From CAWAND01 sp963807065 (lineage in GTDB: Bacteria > Chloroflexota > Anaerolineae > Anaerolineales > E44-bin32): 64,000 nt of DNA. Below, in pieces: positions 17,765 through 27,339 of this stretch. The translations under genes and the position numbers were made by a program. The notes under the pieces were generated by a model that did not search any database, had not been told where the DNA came from, and was given only the letters and a program-made list of their open reading frames with translations. Each line of letters begins with the position of its first letter. The stretch's first letter is position 1. The stretch lies in the NCBI GenBank assembly GCA_963807065.1, contig CAWDZQ010000001.1, positions 186,001 through 250,000 on the forward strand, given 5' to 3'.

Positions 17765-19011
17765 TCAGCTGAGGTAGTCTGCCAGCTTGTGGCGCAGGCT
17801 TGGGTGCCGCAGACGGCGCAGCGCCTGGGCTTCGATCTGCCTCACGCGCTCGCGAGTCACACCCATCTTGCGGCCAACTTCCTCCAGCGTGTAGCTCTCA
17901 CCATCGCCCAAGCCATAGCGAAGCTGCAAGATGCGCGCTTCGCGCGGGGGAGACTCTCGAGGATCTCACCCATGTGCTGCTTGAGCAGATGTTCGGTGGC
18001 CACCTCCGGCGGCGCCGGAGCCTCCTCGTCTTCCACGAAGTCGCCCAAGAAGGAGTCCTCCTCATCGTCGATCGGTCGCTCGAGCGACAGCGGTCGGCGC
18101 GAGACTTCCATCATTTGTTCGACCTTTTCGGAGGGCACGTCCAGCGCATCGGCCAGCTCATCGACCGTCGGTGAACGACCCAAGTCCTGAGTCAGCCGGT
18201 GGGACAGGCGCAACATCTTGTTGATCTGGTCGCCCATGTGAACCGGGAGGCGGATGGTCCTTCCCTGATCGGCGATAGCCCGAGTGACCGCCTGACGGAT
18301 CCACCAGGTGGCATAGGTCGAGAACTTGTGGCCCCGCTTGTAGTCAAACTTCTTGGTGGCGCGGATCAAGCCGATGTTACCTTCCTGGATCAGGTCGAGG
18401 AAGGGCACGCCGCGGCCAATGTACTTTTTGGCCACACTGATCACCAGCCGCGAGTTGGCCAGCACGAGGTGTTCTCGCGCTGCCCAGCCATCCTCGGTCA
18501 GACGCCACAGCTCGCGCCGGCGGTCCTCGGTGCGAACGCCCTCGGCCAGCTCGGCACGGGCGTCGCGGCCGCGCTCGATGCGCTTGGCCAGCATCACCTC
18601 TTCCTCGGCGGTCAGCAGCGGCACATCGCCCACCGAGTTGAAGTACAGGTCGACGTTATCGTCGATGTTGACGCGTGAAAGGTCGACGCCGGCCTCGACC
18701 TCGGGCCCGTCGTCGTCGTCTTCCACCGAGTCGCTCTCGCCAGCCTTGTCCGCCGCCTCGACATCATCCAGGTACTGGACGCCAGCCCCCAGCAAGGCCT
18801 CGTAGACTTCGTCCAACTGCTCGACGTCTTGCTCGGCCTCGGGGAACAGCTGCAGGATGTCATCGATGGTGACAAAGCCGCGCTCTTTGCCCAGATCGAT
18901 GAGCTGCGTGATCGCTGTGCTTTCTTCCTCAACCGCCATCGGCTCTTCAACCAGCGGCTCTTCCAATTCTGCCTGAGGCTTACCGTTTCGTACTTTCTTT
19001 GACTTTGCCAT
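17765..19011 (-). CDS. rpoD: Primary-type sigma factor (RpoD/SigA), frameshifted before region 4
   Basis: About 415 residues when one base is restored. Region 1.1-like N-terminus, acidic linker, region 1.2 (DNVDLYFNSVGDVPLLTAEEE), region 2 (NSRLVISVAKKYIGRG, DLIQEGNIGLIRATKKFDY, FSTYATWWIRQAVTRAI), region 3 (INKMLRLSHRLTQDLGRSP). Region 4 (LRYGLGDGESYTLEEVGRKM, VTRERVRQIEAQALRRL) is in another frame: a C run at 17946-17950 appears one base short. Read literally, the product stops at 17857 and lacks the -35-binding helix-turn-helix. The start may be 19011 or 19023. Confidence 0.9.
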
Positions 19012-19141
19012 GCTGTGTCTCATTTCCCTACCTGGTACGGATTTCGGCTCCCCCACGCGGCATCATTCGGCCGTTTCACCCGGCTTCGTTTACCGCGATG
19101 AAGCTACTTGACTGCTCAGGGGAAGAGATTTGTATAAGTTT

Positions 19142-19171
19142 ATTGTAGAAAATCGGCGGCCCGAAAGTCAA
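19142..19171 (-). promoter_or_regulatory. Promoter of rpoD
   Basis: On the complement: TTGACT (19171-19166), 18-bp spacer, TACAAT (19147-19142). The -35 hexamer falls inside a long hairpin (19156-19205). Confidence 0.65.
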
Positions 19172-19205
19172 GCAGCTCGTGAGAAAATTCACGATTTCGG
19201 GCCGC
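19156..19205. promoter_or_regulatory. Nested inverted repeat overlapping the rpoD promoter
   Basis: Outer arms GCGGCCCGAAA (19156-19166) and TTTCGGGCCGC (19195-19205) are an 11-bp perfect inverted repeat. Inner arms TCGTGA and TCACGA (19177-19182, 19189-19194) close a loop GAAAAT. The left outer arm touches the rpoD -35. It could be a cruciform operator or a structured RNA end. Confidence 0.55.
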
Positions 19206-19303
19206 AAAATACGTCGCCCTAGTATACAGGAGAATCATCATTTGTCTACCTTAGAATAGAATTAGACTTGAAGACAATCTCTTGACCTGATTGGAGCCAT
19301 TCG

Positions 19304-21262
19304 ATGACAACTCGCACACCATTTGGGGCGTGGACTTCTCCGATTAGTGCTGCCATGGTCGCCCAGGGAGGGATGTCCGCCCGCGGCACGCTGTCTGATC
19401 TGACCGTCGACGGCAGCCACGTCTACTGGATCACGCTGCGCCCGGCGGAGGACGGCCGGTATGTGATCACCCGGCTGGCGCCCCATGCCGGCCCGGAGGA
19501 TATCACGCCCAGCGGATTCAACGTGCGCACCCTGGTTCATGAATACGGCGGTGGATCGTTTTGCGTTCATGACGATGTGGTTTACTTCTCCAACCTCTCC
19601 GACCAGCGCGTCTACCGGCAGGAGCCCGGGGGGCCTCCCCAACCCATCACCCCCGAGCCCGAGATTCCCCGCGGCCATCGCTATGCCGATGGCTGCGTCA
19701 CACCCGATGGCCGGTTTGTTTTCATCGTCCGCGAGCGGCATGACCCGGGAGGACAGGTCACCAATGAAATCGTGCGACTCGAAGCGCACGGCCAGGGTCA
19801 ACCAGAGATCGTCGCCTACGGGCATGATTTCTTTGCCAGCCCGCGGGTGGATGGCGATGGCCAACAGATTGCCTGGCTGGCCTGGGATCATCCCCAAATG
19901 CCGTGGGACAGCACCGAGCTGTGGACGGCAGCCGTCGACTCGGATGGTCAGCTGGTATCGGCCAAGCGCCTGGCCGGTGGGCCGGGGGAATTGATCCTGC
20001 AGCCGGAATGGTCCCCGGAGGGACGACTGCATTTCGTCTCCGATCGCACCGGTTGGTGGAACCTTTACCGCTGGGTTTCAGGCCAGCCCGAGCCCGTGGC
20101 GCCGATGGAGGCCGAATTTGGCTCACCGGCGTGGGCCTTCGGCCGTTCCCACTATGACTTCCTGAGTGACGGCCGGATCTTCGTGGCCTACGGACAGAAA
20201 GGGCTCGACCATCTCGGGATGATCGAACCTGGCAGCGGTCAGGTGACACAGATACCCTCGGAATTCACGGCCATTAATCCCGCCCATATTCGCACCGACG
20301 GCGCAAAGCGGGTATGGTTCATCGCCAGCAGCCCGTCCAGGGCCCAGGCAGTCATCCGTCACGACGTGCGCGAGGGCAGCTTTGAAGCCCTGGTCGAGGG
20401 CATCAAACGTACCTTCCCGGCGAGCTACGTTTCTGAGCCGGAGCCGATCGAATTCCCGACCAGCGGCGGCGACACTGCCTTCGCCATGTTCTACCCGCCG
20501 GTCAACCCCGAGTGTGAAGGGCCGGAAGGCGCACTGCCCCCGCTGATTGTCCACTCACACGGCGGGCCCACCTCGGCCGCCCCTGCCCAATTTCACCTCG
20601 AAACACTGTACTGGACCAGCCGCGGTTTTGGCCTGGTGGACGTGAACTACCGGGGAAGCACAGGCTACGGGCGGGCGTACCGCGATCGGCTGAAGGGTTT
20701 CTGGGGAATCGTCGACATCGACGATTGTTTGAACGCCGCCCGTTACCTCGCCGAGCAGGGCCGAATCGACCCCAAGCGTAAGGCCATTTCCGGGGGCAGC
20801 GCCGGTGGGTACGTCACGCTGTGCGCTCTGACCTTCCATGACGTGTTTGAGGCCGGGGCCAGCTACTACGGCGTGGCGGACGCAGCTGCCCTGGTCGAAG
20901 ACACCCACAAGTTCGAGTCGCGCTACTTCGACTCGCTCATCGGCCCCTACCCCGAGGCAAGTGACCTGTACTGGGAACGGTCCCCGATCCATTTCACCGA
21001 ACGGCTTTCCGCCCCGCTGATCATCTTTCAGGGGTTGGAGGACAAGATCGTGCCCCCCAACCAGGCCGAAGCCATCGTGGCGGCACTGGACCGCCAGAAC
21101 ATCCCCTTCGCGTACCTTCCCTTCGAAGGTGAGCAGCACGGATTCCGCAGACTGCCGAACATTGTCCGCAGCCTGGAAGCGGAACTCAGTTTTTACGGGA
21201 TAGTGTTTGGATTCACCCCGGCGGGCGACCTGCCGCCGCTGGAGGTCCACCACCTGAACTGA
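19304..21262 (+). CDS. S9 family prolyl oligopeptidase-like serine peptidase
   Basis: 652 residues: an N-terminal beta-propeller (~1-370) with repeated strands, then an alpha/beta-hydrolase domain. The nucleophile motif is GGSAGGY with Ser ~499; Asp ~580 (GLEDKIVPPNQAE) and His ~612 (GEQHGFR) complete the triad. YWTSRGFGLVDVNYRGSTGY is the usual S9 signature. No signal peptide is evident, so it is likely a cytosolic acylaminoacyl- or dipeptidyl-peptidase. It is monocistronic. Confidence 0.92.
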   Translation: MTTRTPFGAWTSPISAAMVAQGGMSARGTLSDLTVDGSHVYWITLRPAEDGRYVITRLAPHAGPEDITPSGFNVRTLVHEYGGGSFCVHDDVVYFSNLSDQRVYRQEPGGPPQPITPEPEIPRGHRYADGCVTPDGRFVFIVRERHDPGGQVTNEIVRLEAHGQGQPEIVAYGHDFFASPRVDGDGQQIAWLAWDHPQMPWDSTELWTAAVDSDGQLVSAKRLAGGPGELILQPEWSPEGRLHFVSDRTGWWNLYRWVSGQPEPVAPMEAEFGSPAWAFGRSHYDFLSDGRIFVAYGQKGLDHLGMIEPGSGQVTQIPSEFTAINPAHIRTDGAKRVWFIASSPSRAQAVIRHDVREGSFEALVEGIKRTFPASYVSEPEPIEFPTSGGDTAFAMFYPPVNPECEGPEGALPPLIVHSHGGPTSAAPAQFHLETLYWTSRGFGLVDVNYRGSTGYGRAYRDRLKGFWGIVDIDDCLNAARYLAEQGRIDPKRKAISGGSAGGYVTLCALTFHDVFEAGASYYGVADAAALVEDTHKFESRYFDSLIGPYPEASDLYWERSPIHFTERLSAPLIIFQGLEDKIVPPNQAEAIVAALDRQNIPFAYLPFEGEQHGFRRLPNIVRSLEAELSFYGIVFGFTPAGDLPPLEVHHLN

Positions 21263-21281
21263 GCCCCAAGGTCTTTCCAAT

Positions 21282-21299
21282 ATGTGAAAGATTTCACAA
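21282..21299. promoter_or_regulatory. Rex/CRP-like operator palindrome
   Basis: ATGTGAA-AGAT-TTCACAA, one mismatch to TTGTGAA-N4-TTCACAA. It lies 120 bp upstream of a NAD(P)-dependent dehydrogenase start, a plausible target for a redox regulator. Confidence 0.45.
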
Positions 21300-21420
21300 G
21301 ATGCCCGGCGTCGGCCTCGGCGGCAAGGCCCGTCGATCGGCGCGCCTCGGGCCAGGCGATAAGATAAGAGGAGGGGTTTGTGTTGAAGGTAGGCGGACAA
21401 ATCTGAGGAGTGTGATTCTG

Positions 21421-22524
21421 ATGAAAGCCGTGGCAGTCAACCCGGGAGAGTCCTATTCGGCGCACCTGGTGGACATCGACGAGCCGAAGATCGGCCCGCA
21501 TGAGGTGCTGGTCGAGGTGCAAGCCATCGGCATCGACGGCACCGACCGCGAGATCAATCAAGGCGGCTACGGAAAGCCGCCCAAAGGCGAAGACTTCCTG
21601 GTCATGGGGCATGAAAGCTATGCGCGAGTGGTCTCGGTTGGCTCCGGCGTGCGGCGATTCAAACCGGGTGACCACGTGACGGCCACGGTGCGCCGCCCGG
21701 GCGGGTGCGTCAACTGCCGTCACGGCGAATACGATATGTGCCTGGACGGCGACTACACCGAGCGGGGCATCAACGGCCGTCACGGTTACCTGACCGAGAG
21801 GTATGTGGACGGTCAGGAGTTCTTCGTCCACGTCCCCGACTCGCTCAAAGACGTGGGTATGCTGGTTGAGCCGGTGAGCGTAGCCGTAAAGGGCATCGAA
21901 CAAACCTGGGCCATTCAGAGCCGGATGTGGTGGCAGCCCCACCTTGCCGGGGTGCTGGGCGCCGGCCAAATTGGTCTGTTTTGCGCCTTCCTGCTACGGG
22001 CCCGGGGCCTGGAGGTCCACGTCATGTCGCAGGAAGGCCCGGACAGCCTGGAGGCCCATTTGGTCGAGCAGGTCGGGGCCCACTACGTCGACACCCAAGA
22101 GCAATCGATCGCCGATGTCAGCCAGGAAGTCGGTGGTTTCGACGTCATGTTCGAAGCCACCGGCTACAGCCCGCTGATCTTCGACGCCCTGCAACAGCTG
22201 CGGGCCAACGGCGTGATGTGCCTGTTTTCAGTGACAGACGGTGACCACCCGTTGGAGATCAACTCGGACCAGGTCAACAACCTGTTGGTGTTCGGCAACC
22301 GGTTGGTCTTCGGTTCAGTCAACTCCAACCACGGCCACTTTGAACGGGCGGTCGGTGCCATGGAGCAGTTCAGCCTGCGTTGGCCGGGGCTGCTGGACTC
22401 GATTGTTACCGAAAAGGTCCATGGGATCGACCACTTCGACCAGGCGGTGGCGACCGATGAGCAAGCCGCCGAGAAGCGGCGGAAGGCCAAGGGTCAGATC
22501 AAGACCGTATTGTATCTGGATTAG
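21421..22524 (+). CDS. Zinc-dependent medium-chain dehydrogenase (glucose 1-dehydrogenase-like)
   Basis: 367 residues; start at 21421 supported by GAGGAG upstream. The catalytic N-terminal GroES-like domain has GHESYARVVSVGSGV (catalytic-zinc His/Glu) and CVNCRHGEYDMC with structural-zinc-type cysteines. The nucleotide fold is at ~180-215 (VLGAGQIGLFCAFLL). HGYLTERYV and LVEPVSVAVKGIE resemble archaeal-type glucose/galactose dehydrogenases. The sugar substrate is inferred from this resemblance only. Converges on the following minus-strand giant gene. Confidence 0.88.
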   Translation: MKAVAVNPGESYSAHLVDIDEPKIGPHEVLVEVQAIGIDGTDREINQGGYGKPPKGEDFLVMGHESYARVVSVGSGVRRFKPGDHVTATVRRPGGCVNCRHGEYDMCLDGDYTERGINGRHGYLTERYVDGQEFFVHVPDSLKDVGMLVEPVSVAVKGIEQTWAIQSRMWWQPHLAGVLGAGQIGLFCAFLLRARGLEVHVMSQEGPDSLEAHLVEQVGAHYVDTQEQSIADVSQEVGGFDVMFEATGYSPLIFDALQQLRANGVMCLFSVTDGDHPLEINSDQVNNLLVFGNRLVFGSVNSNHGHFERAVGAMEQFSLRWPGLLDSIVTEKVHGIDHFDQAVATDEQAAEKRRKAKGQIKTVLYLD

Positions 22525-22540
22525 TTGCGCGCTGGCTTGG

Positions 22541-25500
22541 TCAGGGGGCCGGCTGATCGACCTCGATCACCGGAATCGCCACCAACCGCAGATGAAGGGG
22601 CTGGTTGAGGGCCTGCCGCAAGGACGCAGCCAGTGCCGTGCCGTCCGGTGCGGACTGACTCTGGGGGACATAGACGGTGGCTGTCACGGTCAAGTCCGGA
22701 CCTGTCCCCTGAACGTCCAACCTGACGAGGCTCACGCCGGGCTCGTCGGCAATCGCCTTCTGCAGCGTTGCCTGTATCGTGTGCTGGGTTTGCGAGCGGC
22801 CAACGGCCTGCACCAGCACCGTTGCCAAAGGCAAGCTGATGACGACCAGCAGAATCAGGCTGACCACCAACCCGGTGCGCAGGCGGGCCTGGCGCTCGCC
22901 CCGCGGGGCGGGCCGGAACCCGAGCAGCAGCAAGGTGAACGATCCCGCCAGGCTGATGGCGATCAGGTTGGTCACCACCAGCAGCGTGCCGCCCCCGGCG
23001 ATGCTGAACTGCCCCTGGGCGATCCCGATTCCAATCACACCCAGCGGGGGGACCAGAGCGGCGGCGATGGCCACGCCCGGCAGGGCCGCTGCCACGTCCT
23101 TGCGTGCTACGGCATACGCCCCTGCCGCTCCCGATGCCAGGGCCACAATTAGATCGAACAGGTTCGGTTGGGTGCGGGCCACGATCTCAGGTACCGACCC
23201 AGGGTCACTCTGCATGGGCGAGAGGTAAGCCAGCAGCACCGCCAGGCCGACCGCCAGGAACACGCCCTTGAGGGTGGCCTCGATCGCCAGGCGGATCAGC
23301 CGGATTTCCCCCAGGGCGACGGCCAGGCTGAAGGCCAAGATCGGGGTGAACAGCGGCGCCACCAGCATGGCCCCGATGATCACCGCCCCGCTGTTCTGGA
23401 GCAAGCCGAAGGTTGCAATGGTGCCCGCCAGCGCCATCATGACGAAGAAATCGACGTCCGGCCGGGCGCCTCGCCGAATGCGTTTGTAGACCTCGATCTG
23501 GTCTTCGGGGCTGAGGGTCGGGAAGGTGTGTGACAGCGTCTCCCAAACGCGGCGAAGCCAGAATCGTGACAGCCCCTGGTAGCGTCGAACCATGATCACC
23601 GGCGCCGAGCTGGCCTCCGCCACCCTGCGCGGCAGATTGCCGAAGAGGACTTGATCGACGATGCCCTGCTCGGACGAGCCGATGAAGACCAGATCGGCGT
23701 CCTTCGACGCCTGCGTGATCCCCGTGACGACGTCTTCCGCCTGGACCACCACTGGCTTGACCCGGCTCTGATCTAGCGCCTCCACCCCAGGCCCCAGGTT
23801 CAGAAATTGGGCGGCTTTCTCTTGCACCGTGGCTAGCGTTTGCAGGATGCGTCCCTCGCCCGCCTGCAGATCGGCCGGCGACGCCCCGGGCTCGGTGACA
23901 TAAACTGAGTCCACCTCCGAACCATATTCGCGCGACAGCAGCAGGGCCAGCCCTACCGCCAGCGGGGCATGCGGGCCCCCGGAGGTGGGCACGATGATCC
24001 GTCGTAGCTGAAGCGGCCGGCGTTCGCCGTTCTCGCCGCCTTCTATCGACGGGCCGTCGCCGGCCGCCTGGAGTTGGTCCGCCCGATAGGCCACCACCGC
24101 CACATCGCACGGCGCCTGGGATACAACCGGGTCAATCACCTGTCCCAGCTCATCTTTGCGTAGGTCACCCGCCACACGCCAGGGCATAAGGATCAAGTCG
24201 CAGGATTCCTCGACAGCCGTGTCGACGATCCCTTCGGCGACCGAACGGGAAAGCCGGGTCACCGGTGAGATGGAGATGCCGGACTCCGATGCCAGGCGGG
24301 TGGACCATTGAAAGAGCGTGTTGCGCTCCTGGGCGATACGGCGCCCCTGCTCCATGGCCAGCGGATCCGGCATCGGGATGACCTGGAGTGGAATCACATC
24401 CCCTTTGAGCTGCCGGGCCAGACCGGCAGCCAGGCTGAGCGCAAAATGGCGCGTCTCACCGCGGGCCAGCGGCACCAAGATGCGGTAGGTGCCCTCCGGC
24501 TTCTCGATGCCCGCCTCGCGGCCGAAGGTCGTCACGCCCTCCAGGGCCGTCGCCTGATGGGTCCGCGCATACACCAGGTAGACGATCAATCCCAATCCGA
24601 GCCACAGCAGGCCGCCGATCTGCCGCTGCAAAGGCAGCCCGAGCAAGAGCGCCAGGTTCACGCCCATGGCTGTCAGCGGCACCAGCGGGAACAGCGGCAA
24701 TCTGAGGTCGCGCCGCCGATCCGGCTCTGTACGCCGACTGTGGAAAGCAGCCGACACAGCCACCAGCATCCCCACCAGAAACATGAAAGCCGCCACATCG
24801 ACCACGTCGCCGGTCGGCACCCACAGGATCATCGGGATCAGGCCCACCAACAAGAGCAGGAACAGGCGCGGCGGCAGGGCAAATGGCGACCGGAGACGGC
24901 GCAGGCCATCCGGCAGCCCGCCCCAGCGGCTGAGGCTGTTCAGCTGCCTGGCGGCCGTCATCAGCGTGCTGTTGGCCGCCGCCAGGCACACACCGAAGGC
25001 GAGCACGGCTCCACCGACGAGCCTCCACGTCACCCCGCCGGCAAGATCGCTCACCAGGTCCCCGGCGCCCGTAGCGGACACGAGCCCAGCCTGCAGCAAC
25101 CCGACCACGCCCAATACCAGCCCGGCCACGACCAGGCTCGAGGCGAGGTTGACCATCAGCCGAACCCCCGTGCTGCGGATCTGGCGGCGGGCGTAGAGCA
25201 AGGCTTCGACCACGGCGAAGAGCAGAGCGTAGTGGGCGAGGTTGTGGGAGAGTCCATCGCCGCCCCGCCCGGCGCCCTGCAGGCTGCTCCCGAAATCAAC
25301 CCCGATCAGGGCCGTCACGGCGGCGACCCCCATACCCAGCAGGAACAGCACCAACAGCGTGGCTTGCGCCGGCCGGCGCGGGACCGCCTGGAACAATTCG
25401 ACGACCACGAAGAACACCGCCAGGGCCAGGCCGATGACGCCTGCGGGAATAGGCATCCCCGGCGCCAGGATGCGCACCTGCGCCGCCGCCACCTGCAGGA

Positions 25501-25894
25501 ATCCCACCGTGAGCAGCACCTGGCCCGCCAGCAGCGACCAGCCGCCGATGAATCCGCCCACGCCGCCCAGGGTTTCTTGGGCCAGACCATAGCTCCCGCT
25601 GCGTTCGGCGCTCCCCGCCAGAAGCTCGAAGACATTCACAAGTGACAGGCCCACCACCAAGACGCCAAGTAGCGGTGCCACGATCACCATATGGTCGAGC
25701 ACGTCGACGCCTTCGCCGCCCAGCAGATACACCAGGCCGAAAGCGACCGTAAGGCCGATGGCCAGAATCTGAAACCGGCCGGTGAGCTGCCGGCCGATTC
25801 GAAGTTCACCAAGGAAATCTTGCTGCTTCTCGTCCAAAGAACCTCGCCAAGCGAGCGTGGGTTGCGGGTGCTCCTGGGTCAGGCCTCGGGCCAC
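22541..25894 (-). CDS. Fusion: APC-type permease, two UspA domains and DUF389 membrane domain
   Basis: 1117 residues in one uninterrupted frame. Residues ~35-450 form a 12-TM amino acid/polyamine permease-like part (GSYGLAQETLGGVGGFIGGW). Two UspA-type nucleotide-binding domains follow at ~465-610 (ILVPLARGETRHFALSLAAG) and ~635-780 (IIVPTSGGPHAPLAVGLALL; VFIGSSEQGIVDQVLFGNL). Residues ~810-1010 are a DUF389 membrane domain (GAVIIGAMLVAPLFTPILAF), then a TM and a soluble tail. The GTG start overlaps the end of the pyrimidine phosphorylase gene by 16 bp. A stress- or nucleotide-gated transporter is an inference. Confidence 0.88.
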   Translation of the reverse strand: MARGLTQEHPQPTLAWRGSLDEKQQDFLGELRIGRQLTGRFQILAIGLTVAFGLVYLLGGEGVDVLDHMVIVAPLLGVLVVGLSLVNVFELLAGSAERSGSYGLAQETLGGVGGFIGGWSLLAGQVLLTVGFLQVAAAQVRILAPGMPIPAGVIGLALAVFFVVVELFQAVPRRPAQATLLVLFLLGMGVAAVTALIGVDFGSSLQGAGRGGDGLSHNLAHYALLFAVVEALLYARRQIRSTGVRLMVNLASSLVVAGLVLGVVGLLQAGLVSATGAGDLVSDLAGGVTWRLVGGAVLAFGVCLAAANSTLMTAARQLNSLSRWGGLPDGLRRLRSPFALPPRLFLLLLVGLIPMILWVPTGDVVDVAAFMFLVGMLVAVSAAFHSRRTEPDRRRDLRLPLFPLVPLTAMGVNLALLLGLPLQRQIGGLLWLGLGLIVYLVYARTHQATALEGVTTFGREAGIEKPEGTYRILVPLARGETRHFALSLAAGLARQLKGDVIPLQVIPMPDPLAMEQGRRIAQERNTLFQWSTRLASESGISISPVTRLSRSVAEGIVDTAVEESCDLILMPWRVAGDLRKDELGQVIDPVVSQAPCDVAVVAYRADQLQAAGDGPSIEGGENGERRPLQLRRIIVPTSGGPHAPLAVGLALLLSREYGSEVDSVYVTEPGASPADLQAGEGRILQTLATVQEKAAQFLNLGPGVEALDQSRVKPVVVQAEDVVTGITQASKDADLVFIGSSEQGIVDQVLFGNLPRRVAEASSAPVIMVRRYQGLSRFWLRRVWETLSHTFPTLSPEDQIEVYKRIRRGARPDVDFFVMMALAGTIATFGLLQNSGAVIIGAMLVAPLFTPILAFSLAVALGEIRLIRLAIEATLKGVFLAVGLAVLLAYLSPMQSDPGSVPEIVARTQPNLFDLIVALASGAAGAYAVARKDVAAALPGVAIAAALVPPLGVIGIGIAQGQFSIAGGGTLLVVTNLIAISLAGSFTLLLLGFRPAPRGERQARLRTGLVVSLILLVVISLPLATVLVQAVGRSQTQHTIQATLQKAIADEPGVSLVRLDVQGTGPDLTVTATVYVPQSQSAPDGTALAASLRQALNQPLHLRLVAIPVIEVDQPAP

Positions 25895-27192
25895 ACCGAA
25901 CCGTAGAACAAGGGCAACGGTTCGGCGGGTTTCTGGCTGATCTTTGTGGCCGCCAGCAGGCGCTGGACCGCCTGCGCAGCTTTGTCGTCGTCGTTGGCGT
26001 GCAGGGTGAAAAGGACCTCTCCCCGCTGGACCTTGTCGCCCACGCGGTGATGCAAGACGACACCCACGGCATGGTCGATGGGGTCCCCCTTACGCTCGCG
26101 TCCGCCGCCGAGCTGCATTACCGTCAACCCCACCTCGCGGGCGTTGATCTGGTGGATCGAGCCAGTGATGGGGCTGGGGATCTCCTGGACCAGGTCGGCG
26201 TGTGGCAGTTTCTCGGGATGTTCAATGACGCTCGCGTCGCCGCCCTGCGTCGCCACCAGGGCCGTGAACCTCTCGATCGCCCTGCCCGCTTGCACTGCCC
26301 CGGCGGCCATCTTTCGGCCCTCATCGGTGTCCTTGGCCACGCCGGCCAAAATCAGCATGTAAGCTGCCACCTCGTAGCAGTGATCGGCGAATTCCTCTGA
26401 CCCCTGCCCCTTGAGCGTGTCAATCGCCTCCTTGACCTCCAGAGCGTTGCCTACGGCCCAGCCCAAAGGCTGGTTCATGTCCGAGAGCAGGGCCATCACC
26501 TTGCGGTCGGCATGCAAGCCGATGTCCACCATGCGCTGCGCAAGTTCGCGAGCCTGGTCCACATCCGGCATGAAGGCCCCCAGGCCAATCTTAACGTCGA
26601 GCACGATGGCCTGCGCCCCACTGGCCAACTTCTTGCTCATCACCGACGACGCGATTAAGGGAATGGAGGGAACCGTCCCGGTCACATCGCGCAATGCGTA
26701 CAGCTTGCCGTCGGCTGGCGCCAGGTCGCCGGTCTGTCCGGCCAGGACCAGCCCGACGGTCTTCAGCTGGTGCTTGAACTCGTCGATCGTCAAATTGACG
26801 TTGTAGCCCGGAATAGACTCCATCTTGTCCAGCGTGCCGCCAGTGAAGCTCAGGCCGCGGCCGGACATCTTGCCCACCGGCACTCCGCAGGCACTGACGA
26901 TCGGTTCGATGACCAGGGTGGTCTTGTCCCCTACCCCACCGGTTGAGTGTTTGTCGAGGGCCAAATCGACCACGTCCGACAGGTCGATCACATCACCCGA
27001 GTGGGCCATGGCCATCGTCAGATCGGCGGTCTCTTTGGGTGTCATCCCCTGAAACAGGACCGCCATCGCCCAGGCCGAGGTCTGGTAATCAGGGATCTCG
27101 CCATTTGTGAAGCCATTCACAAAGAAATGGATTTCCTCGTGGGTCAGGGTTTCCCCGTCGCGTTTCTTCTCGATGATGTCTACGGCGCGCAT
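25879..27192 (-). CDS. pdp: Pyrimidine-nucleoside phosphorylase
   Basis: 437 residues from the ATG at 27192 (GGAGGTG upstream). Hallmarks: MRAVDIIEKKRDGETLTHEE, DKHSTGGVGDKTTL (phosphate site), KMSGRGLSFTGGTLDKMESI, QTGDLAPADGKLYALRDVT and SSVMSKKLASGAQAIVLDVK. It cleaves uridine/thymidine with phosphate to base and (deoxy)ribose-1-phosphate. Length and motifs fit the bacterial PyNP/DeoA family. A TATAAT lies 16 bp upstream. Confidence 0.95.
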   Translation of the reverse strand: MRAVDIIEKKRDGETLTHEEIHFFVNGFTNGEIPDYQTSAWAMAVLFQGMTPKETADLTMAMAHSGDVIDLSDVVDLALDKHSTGGVGDKTTLVIEPIVSACGVPVGKMSGRGLSFTGGTLDKMESIPGYNVNLTIDEFKHQLKTVGLVLAGQTGDLAPADGKLYALRDVTGTVPSIPLIASSVMSKKLASGAQAIVLDVKIGLGAFMPDVDQARELAQRMVDIGLHADRKVMALLSDMNQPLGWAVGNALEVKEAIDTLKGQGSEEFADHCYEVAAYMLILAGVAKDTDEGRKMAAGAVQAGRAIERFTALVATQGGDASVIEHPEKLPHADLVQEIPSPITGSIHQINAREVGLTVMQLGGGRERKGDPIDHAVGVVLHHRVGDKVQRGEVLFTLHANDDDKAAQAVQRLLAATKISQKPAEPLPLFYGSVWPEA

Positions 27193-27208
27193 GGGCACCT
27201 CCGCCGCG

Positions 27209-27214
27209 ATTATA
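27209..27214 (-). promoter_or_regulatory. -10 box of the pyrimidine phosphorylase gene
   Basis: TATAAT on the complement, 16 bases before the ATG; the -35 is not convincing. Confidence 0.45.
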
Positions 27215-27339
27215 CACATATCGTGCCTCGGGGCAGGCGGGTGGGACCCGAGACGAGACATCGAGGGGGAACGGTGCGCTTTGGGCAGGATGGGAGGCCT
27301 CGCCGCCACCTCAAGCGAGCCCCGGCTGAAGCCGGCCGG

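Noticed and set aside
24308..25645. 445-codon plus-strand frame, Gln/His/Arg-rich
   Set aside because: Antisense shadow of the permease-Usp-DUF389 gene.
27105..27122. Perfect TTGTGAA-N4-TTCACAA inside the pyrimidine phosphorylase gene
   Set aside because: It encodes the conserved VNGFTNGEIPD segment, so the palindrome is explained by coding constraint; kept out of the operator list.
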